64,000 bases of DNA from Sphingobium sp. AS12 (GTDB lineage Bacteria; Pseudomonadota; Alphaproteobacteria; Sphingomonadales; Sphingomonadaceae), in assembly GCF_019097845.1 (NCBI RefSeq), contig NZ_JAHRGM010000024.1:1-64000 (forward strand), given 5' to 3'. The position numbers were made by a program, and so were the translations under genes. Below are positions 1-7,540 of the stretch, piece after piece. Under the pieces are notes generated by a model. It ran no database searches. It was not told the origin of the DNA and worked only from the letters and a program-made list of their open reading frames with translations. Positions within the stretch are counted from its first letter, which is position 1, and each line of letters opens with the position of its first letter.

Positions 1-329
1 TCGCCACCGGTTGTCTGGTCCGCTCTCCGGTCGGGGCTGCGCCCCTCCCTACGATCAGACCAGACAACCGATCCTACCGGCCATCATAGTCGCCGCTCAA
101 CCGGCCATCGTAGTTGTCGCCGCGCAGGCTAGGTCTCCAAACCGACAAGTGCCCCATCGTTCCGTAAGGCATTGATAACATTGTATTATATTCTGATATT
201 CGGCTTGCTTACGAGGCCTGTGAGGCGCAGATGGGGCTACACTTGATGTAAGTTAGAGCCCTACCGCATGAAAGTTGGCCTGCTTATTTGGTCGCTGGTC
301 TAGATAGCCTCTCTCACCTAGCGGGCAGA
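1..329. other. Gene-poor left edge of island with inverted and tandem repeats
   Basis: No convincing full gene is visible here. A perfect 13-bp inverted repeat (CGGTTGTCTGGTC at 8-20, its complement at 58-70) encloses a 37-nt GC-rich loop and could be a hairpin ending a minus-strand transcript. Just beside it, two near-identical units (about 76-96 and 100-123) share ACCGGCCATC followed by GTCGCCGC or CGCCGC. On the minus strand they lie in a 27-codon reading frame (74-157) that encodes GDNYDGR and then GDYDGR before a TAG stop, so this may be the remnant end of a decayed gene. Positions 170-245 are AT-rich compared with the rest of the window. Confidence 0.45.
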
Positions 330-500
330 TCAGCCGGAATCGACCAGCGCCCGTAAGCTCTCCATCGTGACCAGCGTTCGACGGTTTACCTTTACCGCGG
401 TGATGCGTTTGGCGTTGATCAGCGCATAAATCATAGTGCGGGAGACGCCGATGATTTTGCCGGCGGATTCGATCGATACCGTAAGCGGTATGCTGTCCAT
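330..500 (-). CDS. Small helix-turn-helix, excisionase-like DNA-binding protein
   Basis: A 56-residue protein dominated by one winged-helix DNA-binding unit of the excisionase/MerR type: VSIESAGKIIGVSRTMIY forms the helix-turn-helix and is followed by a basic wing (KVNRRTLV). The start is the ATG at 500 because a clear GGAGA ribosome site lies just upstream; the longer open frame to 656 has no such site. Such proteins commonly act as recombination directionality factors or regulators of integrated elements. The gene lies on the same strand as the integrase at 5521-7239, about 5 kb downstream of it, which fits that role. The specific target is inference. Confidence 0.72.
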   Translation of the reverse strand: MDSIPLTVSIESAGKIIGVSRTMIYALINAKRITAVKVNRRTLVTMESLRALVDSG

Positions 501-656
501 GATAGTCTCCTGATATGCAGGGGCAATTGCCTGTGCACACAAGGATCTGGACCGGGCTATTTGGAAAAGAAAATTCGGAAATGCGTCGGGGAAAATTTTC
601 CAATAATTAAGAGGAAAAAGGCAATCGGCAGAAGTTGCCGAGCGCCTTCTACGCAC

Positions 657-1304
657 TCAGTCTGGGATGGCTCGAGATCCGCTTTTTGGACCCGATTTGC
701 GATTGCCAGGCTCGATCTCACGACGGGCCTTTTTCACATGGTAAGGTCGAACGATATGCGGACTAAACCACTTCTGTGCCGCAGCGAGAAGTTCAGCTTG
801 CTTGAATTGAGTCGTGTCGACGGTTGTCAACCAAGTACGAATATTCTGCTCTGACACATAGCCTGGCTGGTCTATGGCTTGTCTCGGCTTGCCATTTGGC
901 GAGTTGGCCCATTTTTTATATTCGCTTTCAAGAAACAGGACCGAAGCGCCGACGTATGGAAATTCAATTATGCGCTCTGCCTCATCACCAAACGGTATCG
1001 GGTCCATTTGCCCAATCAACCAGCCGACCGGCCAGCTTCCATTTTCATCTGGTGCCCACATCGATTTGGGGATGGGCAAATATCCAGAATCAAGTTGGAT
1101 GTAGGCGCGCAACTCACCACGACTTAATGCGTGCATAATTGGCATGACTGAGCGGCCATAGGGATCGTCGCGGCCATCCTCATCATGTACGGCAGAAGGA
1201 ACGAATTTATCCGCCCGAAATTTAATTACCTGGTGACCCTTCTTCATTTCGAAAGGGGATTTCGGCATAAAGGGGACTTCATCTGTCGTGTTAACCCAGA
1301 CCAT
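657..1304 (-). CDS. Hypothetical protein of the genomic island
   Basis: A 215-residue protein that I do not recognise. It has no signal peptide or membrane segment and looks soluble. The centre is rich in aromatic residues (PYVGASVLFLESEYKKWA), and the C-terminal 30 residues are strongly basic (HVKKARREIEPGNRKSGPKSGSR), which could contact nucleic acid. A GGAATG ribosome site precedes the ATG at 1304. It lies on the same strand as the small HTH gene downstream and the SHOCT operon upstream. Composition is less GC-rich than the chromosomal genes to the right, as expected for acquired DNA. Confidence 0.6.
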   Translation of the reverse strand: MVWVNTTDEVPFMPKSPFEMKKGHQVIKFRADKFVPSAVHDEDGRDDPYGRSVMPIMHALSRGELRAYIQLDSGYLPIPKSMWAPDENGSWPVGWLIGQMDPIPFGDEAERIIEFPYVGASVLFLESEYKKWANSPNGKPRQAIDQPGYVSEQNIRTWLTTVDTTQFKQAELLAAAQKWFSPHIVRPYHVKKARREIEPGNRKSGPKSGSRAIPD

Positions 1305-1445
1305 AAGGCATTCCGTGCTTAAAATTGATTCCTGTTCTTTACCCTAGAACCCGACCACGAAACACGCCAAGCGGCGGAATTGCATCAATGCAAGTTGGTC
1401 GACGAAGTATGAATGTCCAACATTCTACTTTCGTATTCATTAATG

Positions 1446-1742
1446 TCAGGAGTTCTGAAACCAAGGATCTGGCGGCGAATTGATCTGGCTTGGCACGACA
1501 CCATAGTCACGGGGGGCCCATGAATCTGCTTTTTTCGACCCAGGTGGATGTGCCCGAAAATCGCTTCCTTTTAAGGCGTCAGCATCTGGTTCGATGAGGA
1601 ACCGTTCGTTTTTGACGGCAGCGATGGTGCCATATCCTTGAGACCCACGCCCGGTCCAGAAAAACACGCGCTGTCCAATTTCGAAGGACGCGCCATTACG
1701 GGCCAAGGACTGTCGGCCTACGGCGTCGCACTCATCGTCCAT
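1446..1742 (-). CDS. Small hypothetical protein, last gene of the SHOCT operon
   Basis: The likely product has 98 residues starting at the ATG at 1742, which overlaps the last 11 bases of the preceding gene in another frame and suggests translational coupling. A longer frame to 1844 would overlap that gene by over 100 bases and is less likely. Residues about 18-60 (FEIGQRVFFWTGRGSQGYGT) look like a small beta-barrel fold of the SH3/KOW kind. The rest is proline-rich and unrecognised. No signal peptide or membrane segment is visible. It could be a cytoplasmic partner of the two membrane proteins encoded upstream; this is inference from gene order only. Confidence 0.5.
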   Translation of the reverse strand: MDDECDAVGRQSLARNGASFEIGQRVFFWTGRGSQGYGTIAAVKNERFLIEPDADALKGSDFRAHPPGSKKADSWAPRDYGVVPSQINSPPDPWFQNS

Positions 1743-2637
1743 CACAGCGCTGCCATTTTCTATCTGCTTCAGACTGATCCGACGCGCCGCCCCAACAATA
1801 TCCCTGACGTTCGACTTCCGGCATGAGGGCATCGCGTTTCTCACAAGCCTTCATCGTCGCATCGTCATCGCCGGACCCGCCACGGCAGCGGTCATTCAAT
1901 GCGATATATTGAGCCACGATCGGCACGGCCCGGATAGAAGATTCGTCGTCACCCCCGCTATCGTGTTCGCCACCCGGCTGCGATTGTCCAATGTCCTTGT
2001 AAAAAAGCGTGGCGAGGGACGTATCGAGCGTCGGCAATTCCATGCCATCACGGGCTACGCGATCCAGCATGACCTCTCCTATGGGGCGATTACAGGCTGG
2101 CGCTGGCTCTGCACCATCTCGGCGATGAAATTCGAACCCTTCTTCATGATCGGTGTCCGTCAATCGATCATGCCAGGTCGTCCGCATAATCCAATCAGTG
2201 CCATTTTCCTGCCAAGCCACCAATCGACCTTGCTGTTGAAGCAAGCTAGCCATGGTAGATAGGCGCGTGCCCATGGGCGTCACGCCACTATAAATGCAAA
2301 GGCTCATATAATCTGGCGGTGGCCCGACACTGCGCGGCTTATCGTCGGAGGTCACGGTGTCGGCCGTACTGGTCGTCGGCGATATCGGCACTTCACTTAC
2401 GCGTTCAGCGGTACGATATAGCGCGGCGAAATATGTTGCGCAAAGCAGGACGGCAATGCCCGCGATGATCCAGACGAAGCGAACCGCGCCTGATCTCACG
2501 AGGGAAATTGGTGGCGTCTCGTGGTTCTCGAGGCTGTCGAGTAGATCCGCCTTCTCGGCTTCAAACTCCGCTAAAGACAAATGCCCTTGCTCGCGAAGGC
2601 GATGAAGCCTCTCGATCTTTTCGAGATGGTCATTCAT
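1732..2637 (-). CDS. SHOCT-domain membrane protein with Cys-rich C-terminus
   Basis: A 301-residue protein. Residues 3-33 (LHRLREQGHLSLAEFEAEKA) form a SHOCT-type short helical hairpin. One membrane helix follows at about 51-73 (WIIAGIAVLLCATYFAALY), and about 225 residues then probably face the periplasm. The C-terminal part has spaced cysteines in CRGGSGDDD...MKACEKRD...YCWGG...QRC, a short motif that I have seen in other alphaproteobacterial hypothetical proteins; its function is unknown. The start overlaps the end of the upstream SHOCT gene by 8 bases. The SHOCT fold is usually an oligomerisation module. The pairing of two SHOCT-TM proteins in one operon is the notable feature. Confidence 0.65.
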   Translation of the reverse strand: MNDHLEKIERLHRLREQGHLSLAEFEAEKADLLDSLENHETPPISLVRSGAVRFVWIIAGIAVLLCATYFAALYRTAERVSEVPISPTTSTADTVTSDDKPRSVGPPPDYMSLCIYSGVTPMGTRLSTMASLLQQQGRLVAWQENGTDWIMRTTWHDRLTDTDHEEGFEFHRRDGAEPAPACNRPIGEVMLDRVARDGMELPTLDTSLATLFYKDIGQSQPGGEHDSGGDDESSIRAVPIVAQYIALNDRCRGGSGDDDATMKACEKRDALMPEVERQGYCWGGASDQSEADRKWQRCDGR

Positions 2638-3289
2638 CCGACGAGCATTTCACGGCGTTGAGGAGGAAAAGCGTAGTCGCCACCTGTCCCGCCTCGGCAC
2701 TGTTGCTGATGACATATTCTCCGACTTTTCCGACACTAAAGAGGCGGCTTTCGCCTGCAACCAAGTCTGGGATCGTGCCCTGTGCCTCAACGGTTGCCAG
2801 GTCGTAAATATCAAGATGCAGCGTCCTGGTAGACCGGTTAGCAATTGTGACCTGTTTGCTTGCGCACACATCCATATGGCTGTTTTTGCCGCCATCCCCG
2901 TCGTAATTCCAAGGGTCGGTAAGGGTCGCATCTGTAATCGCGACCGTTCGGAGTGGCTGAGTCGGCTCGCGTGTTTGTGGTACAGCGGCGGCGGGGGCCT
3001 CATCGGCTATGACGCTGCGCCGGGCCTCCTCTTTGCTACCGACTGTCAGGAAGTAAATTCCGATGCACACGATAAACAACATCTGGATTCCCCAGAACCA
3101 ACGGAAGAAGCGCCGCGTCCCATGCGTTTTTGTCCGTCCTTCACGCCAACGCTCGCTTAAGGTGGGAGCCTGCTGACTAGCCTGCTCTCCGAGAATTTTG
3201 GCCTTCTGAGAAGCGAATTCCATCTCCGAAAGCGCGCCATCTGCCTTGAGTTTAGCTAGGCGCTCCAGCGCATCGATCCGATCAGTCAT
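2630..3289 (-). CDS. SHOCT-domain membrane protein, first gene of island operon
   Basis: The predicted product has 219 residues. The ATG at 3289 is preferred because a strong GGGGGG ribosome site lies just upstream; an ATG at 3307 would extend it by six residues. Residues 4-35 (IDALERLAKLKADGALSEME) form a SHOCT hairpin. A basic stretch (RTKTHGTRRFFRWF) precedes one membrane helix at about 67-86 (IQMLFIVCIGIYFLTVG). The outer domain is about 130 residues and ends in CSSDE. It shares the N-terminal layout of the next gene, with which it overlaps by 8 bases. The divergent XRE gene starts 70 bases away and may control it. Confidence 0.68.
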   Translation of the reverse strand: MTDRIDALERLAKLKADGALSEMEFASQKAKILGEQASQQAPTLSERWREGRTKTHGTRRFFRWFWGIQMLFIVCIGIYFLTVGSKEEARRSVIADEAPAAAVPQTREPTQPLRTVAITDATLTDPWNYDGDGGKNSHMDVCASKQVTIANRSTRTLHLDIYDLATVEAQGTIPDLVAGESRLFSVGKVGEYVISNSAEAGQVATTLFLLNAVKCSSDE

Positions 3290-3359
3290 ATACCCCCCAA
3301 TGAACAATACATATTATAGTTGATAAACTTACGGACATTGCAAGCCCGATCAGGGCGGC
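3290..3359. promoter_or_regulatory. Divergent promoter region between SHOCT operon and XRE gene
   Basis: This 70-base gap separates two divergent genes. On the minus strand TATAAT (3318-3313) lies 24 bases before the SHOCT operon start and resembles a sigma-70 minus-10 box; TTGCAA at 3343-3338 could be its minus-35 box with a long 19-base spacer. A small dyad, AGTT-N4-AACT (3318-3329), sits in that spacer where a bound XRE repressor would block the promoter. The dyad as an operator is inference. Confidence 0.4.
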
Positions 3360-3587
3360 ATGGATATGCGCCGCCTGATCGGATCAAATTTTAAGCGTCT
3401 GCGCCAAGACAAAGGATGGACGCAGGAGGAGTTTGCTGAACGCTCAGGCTTCAGTCAGCAGTATGTTTCAGGCCTTGAAGGCAGTCGACGGAACCCAACG
3501 ATCGTGACGGTGTATGAGCTTGCTCTGGCACTGGGCGTTTCGCATCTGGATTTGCTCCAGCCGCCCCCCCTCGACGTTAAGCTATAA
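3360..3587 (+). CDS. XRE-family transcriptional regulator
   Basis: A 75-residue protein that is almost entirely one Cro/CI-type helix-turn-helix: IGSNFKRLRQDKGWTQEEFA, then FSQQYVSGLEGSRRNPTI, then the final helices ending ALALGVSHLDLLQ. It has no effector domain, so it probably acts as a simple dimeric repressor or activator, as in phages, plasmids and toxin-antitoxin loci. It is divergent from the SHOCT operon and convergent with the DUF2958 gene, overlapping that gene's end by 11 bases. Control of the adjacent island genes is the likely role but is not shown by the sequence. Confidence 0.82.
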   Translation: MDMRRLIGSNFKRLRQDKGWTQEEFAERSGFSQQYVSGLEGSRRNPTIVTVYELALALGVSHLDLLQPPPLDVKL

Positions 3588-3930
3588 TTCTACCGGCGAT
3601 CCGCGCCTCGGTGGCGTAGGCCGACAGAGGTTGAGCACCGACGAACGCGATGTCCTTTTCGATCGGCAGGCGCAGATGCCCGCGAACCTCGGCTAATTCG
3701 GCCAGACTTACATAGCCCAGCTCGGGTTCTCCCAATCCTAAGTCGCACAGGCCGAAAGCACGGTCGGGATCAATCGGATCAATTTCTGTGAGGAGCCAGG
3801 TTGCCCCGGCGTCCGGGGTGAAGAGCTTCACCACCGGCACGGGATCTATATCTTCGCCCGACGCACTTCGCCGACCGTTAGCCAGCAATATCGCGAAGGT
3901 GACAGTATCGAGGAATGCTGGCTTGTCCAT
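3577..3930 (-). CDS. DUF2958 domain-containing protein
   Basis: A 117-residue protein that matches the DUF2958 family over most of its length, with the typical blocks VVKLFTPDAGATWLLTEIDP, FGLCDLGLGEPELGYVSLAE and LPIEKDIAF. The family is widespread on alphaproteobacterial plasmids and integrative elements and has no established biochemical function. It is soluble with no export signal. It starts 2 bases after the stop of the PD-(D/E)XK nuclease gene, so the two are very probably co-transcribed, which hints at a joint role in element maintenance or defence. Confidence 0.8.
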   Translation of the reverse strand: MDKPAFLDTVTFAILLANGRRSASGEDIDPVPVVKLFTPDAGATWLLTEIDPIDPDRAFGLCDLGLGEPELGYVSLAELAEVRGHLRLPIEKDIAFVGAQPLSAYATEARIAGRIIA

Positions 3931-3931
3931 G

Positions 3932-4993
3932 TCAGGCAGCCTTCCCGATCAGACTAATCGGTGCGGTCGGTGGGGCGATGTGCCAGTCGTCCATTTTGCC
4001 ACGAAGGCAGGCTTCGACCGCGTCGATCACGATGCCCCAGTTGAGGTATCGATCGAAGAGCGCATAGGCCTCATCGCGCGCGCCAGCCCAGCCAAGTGCC
4101 TCGACGAACTGCTCCAGATCGACGTTGAGGAAGGATGCCTGATCCGAGCCCGGCGTCTTGAGGAATTTACCATATAGTTGCGCGCCCTGTTGGACGTGGT
4201 GGTTGTGCCGAGGGGCAAGCAGCATGAAGTGCGTTTCGGCCCAATCGCCACGCATCCGTGCCGCTTGCGCCAACAGATGTTCGCGGAACAGCTGCTGCAT
4301 CGGATTGATGCGCAAAGCAGCATGCATCGGCTCTTTGAACAGATCGGATGCTTGTGCCAGCTCATCATAACGTGACTTCAGCTCGGGAGGAGCGGGTTCA
4401 GCAAGGTTTTCAGAATATTTGACTTCGATGCCGATTAGGCCTGTCGCGCCATCGCTTCGCTCATAAACGATCGCGACGTCAAAGGCGGTGCGGTCACCGG
4501 TCAGGTCTGCCTGACGACGGCCCGGCGAATGCTCGAACCAAACGTGACGAACGGCGGCGATGTCGATGGTGGGTGCAATGGCTCGCATGACCTTTGCTGC
4601 CAGCGCGAGATCAAAGCGCAATGGTGCGAAGAAGTTAAAGGCCAATGGCATGGAGCTCAGCAGATTGCTGTAAAGCCTCTGTCGGTCGATGAGTGCTCCT
4701 GTCTCCTGATAGATGACCTCACGTCGTGCCAGATGGGCCACGGCGGGTCCGAGGAAATTGCGGCCCACCGCTGCTGCCGTCGTGCTAAGAAGGGAGCCGA
4801 CCTTCCGCTTGCGGCCATCTCGTCCCTGGAAGATGCCTACAGGAAGCCCCTGGCGCTCCCGCCACATCGCCTGCAGTAACCGCGCACATGCACGAAAGCG
4901 AGTATCGAACTTTTCGTGGACGAAGTGCGCCTTTAGCAACTCTTCTGGCACAATGGGCAGTTGGCCAATGGCTTTGCCGGGCTCTGGCGTCAT
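3932..4993 (-). CDS. PGN_0703-like PD-(D/E)XK nuclease
   Basis: A 353-residue protein resembling the PGN_0703 family of putative restriction endonucleases. The core is at residues about 150-195: E154, D172 in AFDVAIVYE, and E190-V-K192 in GLIGIEVKYSE, which together give the D...E-x-K metal-binding pattern of PD-(D/E)XK nucleases. The N-terminal half (1-145) is alpha-helical and unassigned. A GAGGAG ribosome site precedes the ATG at 4993. No methyltransferase gene lies beside it, so it is not a standard type II restriction system; a methylation-dependent or defence nuclease, or a repair enzyme, are alternatives. It sits directly before the DUF2958 gene. Confidence 0.72.
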   Translation of the reverse strand: MTPEPGKAIGQLPIVPEELLKAHFVHEKFDTRFRACARLLQAMWRERQGLPVGIFQGRDGRKRKVGSLLSTTAAAVGRNFLGPAVAHLARREVIYQETGALIDRQRLYSNLLSSMPLAFNFFAPLRFDLALAAKVMRAIAPTIDIAAVRHVWFEHSPGRRQADLTGDRTAFDVAIVYERSDGATGLIGIEVKYSENLAEPAPPELKSRYDELAQASDLFKEPMHAALRINPMQQLFREHLLAQAARMRGDWAETHFMLLAPRHNHHVQQGAQLYGKFLKTPGSDQASFLNVDLEQFVEALGWAGARDEAYALFDRYLNWGIVIDAVEACLRGKMDDWHIAPPTAPISLIGKAA

Positions 4994-5054
4994 GAATTCT
5001 CCTCTGCTGGCCGGGCATTGTCCGGCAGCAAAGATTCATCGAAACGGTCGATAT

Positions 5055-5339
5055 CTATGCAGGATTTGCAATTGTTCCTTGATCACGCAAAATCAGCAGA
5101 AGGGCCTCCAGGCCTTTCTGCGTGAGGGCCGACACCCCACCATCAATGTAGATTTTTCCAGTGGTGGGATAGAAGTTGACGCCCTTGGGCAGCTTCAACT
5201 GGAATGATGAACCTTCAGGTCGGCGCACATCTGCGCCGTAACCGCGCAGCTGAACGATGGCAGTAGCCATCAACGCATCATCATCCGGCTGGATTTCCGC
5301 TGACGGCATCTTCTTAAATCTCATCATATCTTCCTTCAT
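5055..5339 (-). CDS. Small hypothetical protein of the island
   Basis: A protein of 94 residues that I do not recognise. Two starts are possible: the ATG at 5339 with GGAAGAG upstream, or the ATG at 5327 with AAGGAAG upstream, giving 90 residues. A polar N-terminus is followed by a compact alpha/beta unit (LKLPKGVNFYPTTGKIYIDG, then an amphipathic helix ending LLLILRDQG). There is no membrane segment. It lies between the integrase and the nuclease on the same strand, after a purine-rich stretch, and could be transcribed from its own promoter. Confidence 0.6.
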   Translation of the reverse strand: MKEDMMRFKKMPSAEIQPDDDALMATAIVQLRGYGADVRRPEGSSFQLKLPKGVNFYPTTGKIYIDGGVSALTQKGLEALLLILRDQGTIANPA

Positions 5340-5520
5340 TTCTCTTCCAAGGATGGAGAGGGAAAGGGAGAGAAGGATGGTATGTATAAAGGCAGGATAG
5401 ATAAAGGTAAGGTAAGGTAGGTATTAGGGAGGGCATAGGCGTCTGGAGCGCCAGAAATTTATGCACCGCAGAGCCCCCCTTGTCGAGTCGTTCGAGCGCT
5501 GATCCCGCCAGCGTTTCCCG
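5340..5520. repeat. Purine-rich low-complexity stretch
   Basis: About 100 bases (5345-5445) are strongly purine-biased on the plus strand, with reiterated AAGGATGG, GGGAGAG and AGGTAAGGTA units. No gene is visible. The tract separates the integrase stop from the small island gene. It may be a replication-slippage repeat or a protein-binding region linked to recombination; neither can be decided from sequence. Confidence 0.4.
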
Positions 5521-7239
5521 TTATTTTTGCTCGAGTTTGACTAGATTTACGTCGATGTCGATCTTATCGATGGCGTCTTTCAAGTTTGCGACCGTCAATC
5601 CCTTATTGTAGCGGGCTGTTTCACCAGCCGTTGCATGGCCCGTCACTTCATCAATGACGGAATCTGCAACACCTGCCCGCTTCATAAACGTCGTGGCGCT
5701 GTGGCGGAACGAATGGAAATCCAGCCCTTCGGCGTAAAGATCTGTGTCACGCCGATAGCGCGTGAACCATTTGGAGTAATTATGCCCTAAACGATCATCC
5801 GCGCCTCCAGGCTGTAAATTCGGAAACAGTAACTGGGCGGATTCAGTCCGCAGAGCATCAGCATAGTTTAATAAACCAAGCCGGATCAGCATATTATGGA
5901 TCGGCACCTTCCGCACAGCATTGCTGTTTTTGAGTTGGCGTCCATCACCCTCTCTGAGATCAAACACCCATATCCCTTCGGTTTGGCGCACGTCGGCTAA
6001 CCGAAGCTGACAAATTTCTTCCTGACGCATTCCGGAATATACAGCGATGAGCGGAAGCCAGAATTTCTCGTCACGAAGGACATGCTGCCCTGGCTTGGAT
6101 CGCCGATGCTCAGATTGGCAGCCAGTCCAAATAGGAGTCGAGAACAACTTTTGGAGGGCTTCACTGTCCCACATCTTACGTTGGTCCCGAGCGCGTTTGG
6201 CTGCCGTAAACTTCCAATCGTTAAAAATCTTGATGCTCGCCGTCCCTTGTTCGATGGCGCTATCCCATAAAGTAGACAAAGCAGCGAAATGCCGCTGCAC
6301 AGTGCGGGACGATAGGCGCGGAACGTCTTGCTGTAGCGCTTGAGCAACGATTTGCTGTGCTGACAAACCCCGATATTCGGCCGCTTTGCTGTAGTTCGCG
6401 GGCAACTCCTCAAGAAGTGCCTTGAAACGACCCGCATCGGCTCGGACGTATCCGCTGAGTGGCCGATCCCCAGCAAAGTCGCAGAAAATCGAATATGTGG
6501 CTCTTGCCTGTAGATAGGTTTGACGTTCCCAGATTTTCCGCCGCAACTGGCCCTCGCGAAACAATTCCGCCGCTGCCGAGAAGGTAGGACCGGCCACTAC
6601 GGAAGGCACTTCAGTCGAAGGGGGCGCTGGGTTAGAAATCGGAGCAGAGGGCGTTTCTCGCAACGCTTGGGCCAGCAGTTTGTCGGAAGGCTCGTAGTTG
6701 AAATTGCCTTCCCATCGCGCGCGCAACGTTTCCGAAACCTCAATCCCTGCCCGAAGCATCGCATGTTCGAGGCGGCGCACCTCGCTCCTCTCAAATTTGG
6801 CGTCAATGCCGAAACGACGGGCCAACATTGCGCCGGTAATCATCCGCACGGAGTCAAACGCATTACTAGCCAGGTCGATGCGTGAGCGTTCTGCCAAAAT
6901 CCGGTAATGATCGCTAAGCCCCTGGCGAACTTCTTCACACACAGGCTCATCGCTATCCAACCGCACGCTTTCATCGCGAGAGAGGATCGTCGCGTAGAAA
7001 TCTTTGATCAGGGCCGCAATGTCTTGATCGGTCAGCAACGGGACACACCTAACGACACTGAACATCTCCTCCGATTGGAGATACAAATAGCGGGACAGGC
7101 TTCGTGCCACCGCCGCATCATTCGTACCCAGACTGCATGTCAGCTCAACCCGTTTAAGAATAGGTTGAAGGGCGGCCGGAATCCCTCTGCGGAAATGATA
7201 AATCCCTGCCCGACGCACTGTATTTGGGATGGCTCCCAT
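5521..7239 (-). CDS. Tyrosine recombinase (site-specific integrase)
   Basis: A 572-residue integrase catalysing excision and integration of the island. The N-terminus (PNTVRRAGIYHFRRGIPAAL) is the arm or DUF6538-like region often found in these proteins. A SAM-like core-binding domain lies at about 216-345. The catalytic domain (about 355-550) holds the full set of residues: R405 in YSGMRQEEICQL, H509 and R512 in FHSFRHSATTF, H535 in TGHATAGE and the nucleophile Y544 in ARYNKG. The gene begins 104 bases from the 3' end of tRNA-Gln and runs away from it, the classic arrangement for an element integrated in a tRNA. The frame is intact, so the enzyme is probably active. Confidence 0.93.
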   Translation of the reverse strand: MGAIPNTVRRAGIYHFRRGIPAALQPILKRVELTCSLGTNDAAVARSLSRYLYLQSEEMFSVVRCVPLLTDQDIAALIKDFYATILSRDESVRLDSDEPVCEEVRQGLSDHYRILAERSRIDLASNAFDSVRMITGAMLARRFGIDAKFERSEVRRLEHAMLRAGIEVSETLRARWEGNFNYEPSDKLLAQALRETPSAPISNPAPPSTEVPSVVAGPTFSAAAELFREGQLRRKIWERQTYLQARATYSIFCDFAGDRPLSGYVRADAGRFKALLEELPANYSKAAEYRGLSAQQIVAQALQQDVPRLSSRTVQRHFAALSTLWDSAIEQGTASIKIFNDWKFTAAKRARDQRKMWDSEALQKLFSTPIWTGCQSEHRRSKPGQHVLRDEKFWLPLIAVYSGMRQEEICQLRLADVRQTEGIWVFDLREGDGRQLKNSNAVRKVPIHNMLIRLGLLNYADALRTESAQLLFPNLQPGGADDRLGHNYSKWFTRYRRDTDLYAEGLDFHSFRHSATTFMKRAGVADSVIDEVTGHATAGETARYNKGLTVANLKDAIDKIDIDVNLVKLEQK

Positions 7240-7255
7240 ACCAACAAAGCCTCAA

Positions 7256-7278
7256 CTTTGTAGCAGAGCTTTGTAGCA
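7256..7278. repeat. Two direct repeats between integrase and tRNA-Gln
   Basis: The 10-base unit CTTTGTAGCA occurs at 7256-7265 and again at 7269-7278, a spacing of 13 bases. It lies in the short gap between the integrase start and the tRNA target, where arm-type binding sites for a tyrosine recombinase or its directionality factor are expected. That role is inference. Confidence 0.5.
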
Positions 7279-7342
7279 AATGCCCCACCACGGTTCCGGC
7301 GCTGTTCGAAAACCAAGGTTTTGCAGTGTGTTGATAGGAAAC

Positions 7343-7417
7343 TGGCTGGGGCGGCAGGATTCGAACCTGCGCATGGCGGCATCAAAAGCCGCTGCCTTAC
7401 CGCTTGGCGACGCCCCA
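7343..7417 (-). tRNA. tRNA-Gln (anticodon TTG)
   Basis: A complete cloverleaf of 75 bases can be read. The acceptor stem TGGGGCG pairs with CGCCCCA, followed by an encoded G-CCA end. The anticodon loop reads CTTTTGA, giving anticodon TTG (glutamine), and the T arm contains GGTTCGAATCC. The 3' end points to the integrase at 5521-7239, so this tRNA is the likely attachment site of the island. No second copy of the 3' part is visible between 1 and 7300; the other attachment site should lie left of the window. Confidence 0.93.
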
Positions 7418-7540
7418 GCATGGCCGACTTTCGTCGGCGCGGTCAGGCATATAGCGTGTGATTGGCGAAAGGAAAGCCTAGTCATCATCCTTTTGGGACG
7501 GCATTAGGATACTTTCCTCCCGCGCTGGATCATCACAGCC

